In this document: positions 7,638 to 10,304 of the stretch, piece by piece | Layout of the letters: the number at the start of each line of letters is the position of its first letter | Position numbering within the stretch: position 1 is the first letter of the stretch | Assembly (NCBI GenBank): GCA_964343305.1 | Contig: CAYFJO010000397.1 | Location: forward strand, 1-10,304 | Direction: 5' to 3' | Source: CAYFJO01 sp964343305 | GTDB lineage: Bacteria > Planctomycetota > Planctomycetia > Pirellulales > Pirellulaceae | Length of the DNA: 10,304 nucleotides | Translations under genes and position numbers: made by a program | Notes under the pieces: model-generated | Told to the model about the DNA's origin: nothing | Database searches by the model: none | What the model saw: the letters and a program-made list of their open reading frames with translations, nothing else

Positions 7638-7707
7638 CGGGTTGAACAGGTTGCGCCGGCAAAACTGCCGATTTAATCGCGCGGTTCGGCAGTAGTCGTT
7701 TAACCCG
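7638..7707. other. Two-stage stem-loop in the receptor/tonB intergenic region
   Basis: An outer 10-bp stem pairs 7638-7647 (CGGGTTGAAC) with 7698-7707 (GTTTAACCCG), with one G-U. An inner perfect 8-bp stem pairs 7664-7671 (ACTGCCGA) with 7686-7693 (TCGGCAGT), with a 14-nt loop. A 16-nt bulge on one side and 4 nt on the other join them. It lies about midway between the divergent receptor and tonB genes, so it could act in either leader, in a small transcript, or as a DNA-binding site. I do not recognise it as a known riboswitch class. The 7467-7637 stretch next to the receptor start holds nothing else I can name; I see no Fur-box-like palindrome. Confidence 0.4.
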
Positions 7708-7723
7708 GCTTTTGCCCGCAGTG

Positions 7724-7770
7724 TGTGTCGGTTCGATCGACAAGCGTGACGACGCGGGCGACACATTTTT
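7724..7770 (+). terminator. Terminator-like hairpin with T tract upstream of tonB
   Basis: TGTGTCG at 7724-7730 pairs perfectly with CGACACA at 7759-7765, followed at once by TTTTT (7766-7770). The 28-nt interior can form a small extra stem. The arrangement fits an intrinsic terminator read on the + strand. No + strand gene ends here, so it would end either a short non-coding transcript that contains the 7638-7707 structure or a tonB leader transcript (attenuation). The long interior makes it weaker than a textbook terminator. Confidence 0.35.
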
Positions 7771-7854
7771 GACGTCGTGCCCCTGACGTTGGGCGATTTG
7801 CGGAGAAGATGGCCGTCGGCGCGATGTTTGCATCCTGCGGGCGTCTGCGACTCG

Positions 7855-7883
7855 TTGATTGAACGCTGGTTGCCAAATAGACT
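7855..7883 (+). promoter_or_regulatory. Candidate sigma-70-type promoter of tonB
   Basis: TTGATT (7855-7860) and TAGACT (7878-7883) are separated by 17 bp, each matching four of six consensus bases. The predicted transcription start is at about 7889-7891, on top of the tonB ATG at 7890. If real, the tonB mRNA would be leaderless, which agrees with the absence of a Shine-Dalgarno sequence there. Confidence 0.3.
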
Positions 7884-7889
7884 ACTGAG

Positions 7890-8519
7890 ATGTTGAACGT
7901 GATTTGGAACTCTTTGCTTCGCCCATATACTTCCACCGCCTTCGCCTGGTCGGCGACGATTCACGTTGGTGTGGTGGTTGCCGGAATCGCATGGTTGCCC
8001 GCGATGCTCGACCAGCCTTCGATGAGTGGTGAGTCGAATGTCATCTATGTTGAATTCTCGGATGTATCGGCCAAGCCTGCACAAGAATCGGCGGTAGTTA
8101 TTGAGAAAGAGCCGGTTGAGTTGCCACCCGATCCGACGGTCGACGAAAAACCGCAGGCGACGCCCGTGGCAGCAACCGATCCGATGCAATCGAGCGATGT
8201 GTCGCCCTCAGACGCCGGCAAACCGCAGGTCGCGGGTACGGATGAACGGACGCCACCAAACTTGTCGAGTAATCGCCCGCCAGTATATCCGCGCGAAGCC
8301 ATTCGGCGGCGGCTTGAGGGCACAGTGGTGCTGCGGCTCTACATCGCCGCGTCTGGCCGAGTTGAACGAGTTGAGGTTGAACGATCCAGCGGGCACGCGA
8401 TGCTAGATCGATCGGCCACCGCCGCGGTTCGGCGCTGGCACGGCCGCCCGGCGCTGCTAAACGGAGTGCCAACGTCGAGCGAAGAACTTCTGCCAGTCAA
8501 GTTTAAGCTGTCGAATTGA
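7890..8519 (+). CDS. tonB: TonB energy-transducing protein
   Basis: A 209-residue TonB-family protein that links the inner-membrane ExbB/ExbD motor to outer-membrane receptors. A short cytoplasmic N-terminus is followed by one membrane anchor at about 21-36 (SATIHVGVVVAGIAWL). This anchor keeps the Ser-x-x-x-His pair (Ser21, His25) that corresponds to Ser16/His20 of E. coli TonB, where the His is needed for energy coupling. A Pro/Glu/Lys-containing periplasmic spacer covers about 60-128. The C-terminal TonB domain is at about 130-205 and shows PPVYP (130-134), LEGTVVLRL (142-150), SSG (166-168) and an LDRSATAAVRRW segment (172-183). It is short for the family but complete. It lies divergent from the TonB-dependent receptor, its probable partner. 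exbB and exbD are not nearby in this window. ATG 7890 is the only start that precedes the anchor sensibly. Confidence 0.92.
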   Translation: MLNVIWNSLLRPYTSTAFAWSATIHVGVVVAGIAWLPAMLDQPSMSGESNVIYVEFSDVSAKPAQESAVVIEKEPVELPPDPTVDEKPQATPVAATDPMQSSDVSPSDAGKPQVAGTDERTPPNLSSNRPPVYPREAIRRRLEGTVVLRLYIAASGRVERVEVERSSGHAMLDRSATAAVRRWHGRPALLNGVPTSSEELLPVKFKLSN

Positions 8520-8593
8520 CGCGACCAACGGCGGGTTTTTGCGGAAAAAGCCACGTCACTTCTGAAGTTTTGGGCGAATTGTTTCGATACCCC

Positions 8594-8621
8594 TTGTTGT
8601 CGATCGGCGGCTGATTACAAT
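8594..8621 (+). promoter_or_regulatory. Weak upstream promoter candidate for the 23S unit
   Basis: TTGTTG (8594-8599), a 16-bp spacer and TACAAT (8616-8621). The -10 matches five of six consensus bases and the -35 only three. It could be a first promoter ahead of the better one at 8658-8686, since rRNA units often have tandem promoters. Tentative. Confidence 0.25.
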
Positions 8622-8657
8622 TCTTCGCCTCATGGATCTCGAGTTTTGCATAACCCA

Positions 8658-8686
8658 TTGACAACATTTGTGTAAAGGAATAAATT
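8658..8686 (+). promoter_or_regulatory. Candidate promoter of the 23S rRNA transcription unit
   Basis: A perfect -35 TTGACA (8658-8663), a 17-bp spacer and a -10 TAAATT (8681-8686, four of six). Transcription would begin near 8693, about 130 bases before the boxB/boxA pair and about 480 bases before the 23S 5' end. That is a plausible leader length. It is the best sigma-70-like site in the 8520-9171 gap. Confidence 0.5.
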
Positions 8687-8820
8687 GTGAGTTTGCCCTT
8701 GGGCGAGATGAACCACCAGTGGCCACGAAAGGCCTTCTTTTGTTCCCCCGATTGGCGAACCTAAAGAATCCCTTTCCTGTCCATTGAAGACTGGAGCGAG
8801 CGGCCACCCATGCTGCTCGT

Positions 8821-8834
8821 GGCTCTTCGGAGCC
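8821..8834 (+). promoter_or_regulatory. boxB-like UUCG tetraloop hairpin of the rRNA leader
   Basis: GGCTC-TTCG-GAGCC forms a perfect 5-bp stem closed by a C(UUCG)G tetraloop, an unusually stable fold. It lies 2 bases upstream of the boxA-like sequence, in the order known from bacterial rRNA antitermination sites. The hairpin is certain; the boxB role is inferred from position. Confidence 0.6.
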
Positions 8835-8836
8835 TT

Positions 8837-8852
8837 TGATCTTTGACAATTT
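8837..8852 (+). promoter_or_regulatory. boxA antitermination site of the rRNA leader
   Basis: TGATCTTTGACAATTT matches the E. coli rrn leader boxA region TGCTCTTTAACAATTT at 14 of 16 positions. boxA RNA binds NusB/NusE so that polymerase can read through long untranslated rRNA. Its location directly downstream of a stable hairpin and upstream of the 23S gene supports the call. The TTGACA inside it looks like a -35 box, but no -10 follows at a suitable distance. Confidence 0.7.
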
Positions 8853-9171
8853 GGTTTGTTTGTAGATGGCATCTTCGTGAGATGAAGTCTTGTTGGTTTG
8901 GGCCTTGTGCTCAGAGCAACTCATGACTTCGATTTCACATAGATTAGTTCTTAGTTAGCGCTAAGATGAATTGAGAATCGTTACTGGATTATGAGTAGCA
9001 ATTCGTGTCGATCAGCAGCGTTTCGTAAGAGACGTTTTTCCGGAAATCGGGATTCGCAAAAGGCCCGGTTCGAAAGAATGTTTTGCTGGTTGGCCGGTTT
9101 ATCCACGAAGTTCAAGTTCGAGCGGACTTAGGTTCGCGAGAATTATGCTCGAAAGAGTTTTGAATATTTGT

Positions 9172-10304
9172 GGTCAAGCTACTAAGGGCGCATGGGGGAT
9201 GTCTTGGTGTCGGAAGGCGATGAAGGGCGTGGAAGTCTGCGAAAAGCCCGGGGGAGTTGACAAACGAGCGTTGATCCTGGGATTCCCGAATTAGCACGCA
9301 TTGAATACATAGATGCGTAGCGGCAAACCTGGTGAACTGAAACATCTAAGTAACCAGAGGAGTAGAAAGAAAAATCGATTCCGTAAGTAGCGGCGAGCGA
9401 AAGCGGAATAGCCCAAACCGCGGAGATTTTCTCTGCGGGGTTGTAGGGCCCTTCACATGAGAGTTACAAAGCAATCTGAAAGCAGAATGGTATGGAAAGA
9501 CCAACCACAGAGGGTGACAGTCCCGTACGCGACTTCGGCATTGCCTCTCGAAGGGTACCTGAGTAGGTCGAGTCACGTGGAACCTCGACTGAATCTACGG
9601 GGACCATCCCGTAAGGCTAAATACTCTCCGACGACCGATAGTGAACTCAGTATGGCGACTGAAAGATGAGAAGAACCCCTTCTAGGGGAGGAACGTGAAC
9701 CTGAAACCATGTGCCTACAAGCGGTCGGAGCACTATACAGCGCTTGCGCTGGATGTGTGACGGCGTGCCTTTTGCATAATGATCCGGCGAGTTACCGTCT
9801 GCGGCAGGTTAAGGGCTTACGGCCCGGAGCCAGAGGGAAACCGAGTCTGAATAGGGCGCTGAAGTCGTTGGTGGTAGACGCGAAACCTGGTGATCTACCC
9901 ATGAGCAGGTTGAAGCGCGAGTTATATCGCGTGGAGGACCGAACCCACTTGGGTTGAAAACCGAGGGGATGACTTGTGGGGAGGAGTGAAAGTCTTACCA
10001 AACCAGGAGATAGCTCGTTCTCTCCGAAATATCTTTAGGGATAGCCTCAAGCAACTATGACACGGGGGTAGAGATACTGAATTGGATGGAGGCCCTTCCC
10101 GGGGTACTCCACTGAACCAAACTCCGAATACCGTGTTAACTATCTTGGGAGTCAGTCCACGTGGGATAAGCTGCGTGGTCGAAAGGGAAACAACCCAGAC
10201 CGTCTGCTAAGGTCCCGAAGTTATACTCAGTCACTAAGGAAGTTAGAGTGCCGTGACAGCCAGGATGTTGGCTTAGAAGCAGCCACCATTTAAAAAGTGC
10301 GTAA
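9172..10304 (+). rRNA. rrl: 23S ribosomal RNA, 5' part (runs off the right edge)
   Basis: Similarity to E. coli 23S begins at GGTCAAGCTACTAAGGG (E. coli GGTTAAGCGACTAAGCG), which sets the approximate mature 5' end. Conserved blocks follow in order: GGCGATGAAGG, GAACTGAAACATCTAAGTA, AGTAGCGGCGAGCGAA, GGCTAAATACTC, GAACCTGAAACC, GGGAAACCGAGTC, CCTGGTGATCTA, GAGATAGCTCGTTCTC, GGGAAACAACCCAGACCG, CTAAGGTCCC and ACAGCCAGGATGTTGGCTTA. The window ends in the L11-binding (GTPase-centre) region, about E. coli position 1110, so roughly 1130 of about 2900 bases are present. The segment equivalent to E. coli about 121-149 is missing (junction near 9292). No 16S or tRNA lies upstream. Open frames within it are not genes. 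Confidence 0.97.

Larger units (their letters stand above)
8693..9171 (+). other. 23S rRNA leader region, non-coding
   Basis: With 8520-8692, this 650-bp gap between tonB and the 23S gene has no convincing protein gene. The reverse-strand frame across 8556-8924 has no recognisable domain and crosses the promoter and the boxB/boxA signals. Small structures are frequent: a GCCCTTGGGC palindrome (8695-8704), the boxB hairpin, a CATCT/AGATG hairpin (8870-8884), a TCTTAG/CTAAGA hairpin (8949-8966) and a 7-bp TTCGAGC/GCTCGAA stem (9117-9123 with 9147-9153) just before the rRNA. No tRNA cloverleaf was found. I see no convincing intrinsic terminator after tonB, so some read-through into the leader is possible. 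Confidence 0.55.

Noticed and set aside
8520..8560. GGGTTTTTGCGGAAAAAGCC as a terminator for tonB
   Set aside because: The TTTTT/AAAAA stem is interrupted by a G-G mismatch and has no T tract after it on the + strand.
8843..8871. TTGACA read as a -35 promoter box
   Set aside because: No acceptable -10 lies 16-18 bases downstream, and the bases form part of a much better boxA match.
8556..8924. A 122-codon - strand frame between tonB and 23S
   Set aside because: It runs antisense through the rRNA promoter, boxB and boxA. Its composition is Arg/Ser-rich with no recognisable domain.
9060..9171. A spacer tRNA upstream of 23S, suggested by GGTTCGAA near 9067
   Set aside because: No T stem, anticodon arm or acceptor stem can be built around it.
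9709..9957. Open frames inside the 23S gene
   Set aside because: They lie entirely within conserved rRNA sequence.

Overview
The window looks like chromosomal DNA from a planctomycete, most plausibly of the Pirellula/Rhodopirellula type. The main reason is the rRNA layout. A 23S rRNA gene begins at about 9172 and runs off the right edge. It is preceded by its own promoter-like site and a boxB/boxA leader, not by a 16S gene and tRNA spacer. The roughly 8.6 kb upstream is protein-coding, and separate 16S and 23S transcription units are a known trait of that group. Long dispersed-type palindromes, scarce Shine-Dalgarno sequences and TonB-dependent transport also fit. The taxonomic call is an inference; no 16S is present to confirm it.

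Left third (1-4046), all on the + strand. After about 280 bases that carry a palindromic repeat and no convincing gene come three envelope genes: an eight-helix-class membrane protein of the UPF0104/LPG-synthase transmembrane family, a GtrB/DPM1-like polyprenyl-phosphate glycosyltransferase, and a 569-residue polytopic membrane protein that resembles GT-C glycosyltransferases. The second and third overlap by 23 bp and are probably co-translated. A 134-bp AT-rich palindrome fills the gap between the first and second and supplies the last codons of the first. Together they look like a module that loads a sugar on a lipid carrier, possibly moves it across the membrane, and transfers it outside the cytoplasmic membrane. 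The acceptor is unknown.

Middle (4047-7889). Two tandem hairpins follow the third gene. Next is a cyclophilin-fold lipoprotein whose two key catalytic residues are replaced. The gap 5055-5282 separates it from a convergent TonB-dependent outer-membrane receptor on the - strand; I see no gene or clear terminator in that gap. The receptor is divergent from a tonB gene across a 423-bp intergenic region. That region holds a two-stage stem-loop, a terminator-like hairpin with a T tract and a promoter-like site abutting the tonB start.

Right end (7890-10304). tonB keeps the Ser-His pair of the E. coli TonB membrane anchor, so receptor and energy transducer form a plausible uptake pair. exbB/exbD are not in the window. 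The 650-bp gap after tonB is an rRNA leader, not a coding region. The 23S gene covers the equivalent of E. coli positions 1 to about 1110. It lacks a hairpin segment near its 5' end that most bacteria have, and it deviates at one usually well-conserved stretch. I see no CRISPR, tRNA, transposase or phage gene.
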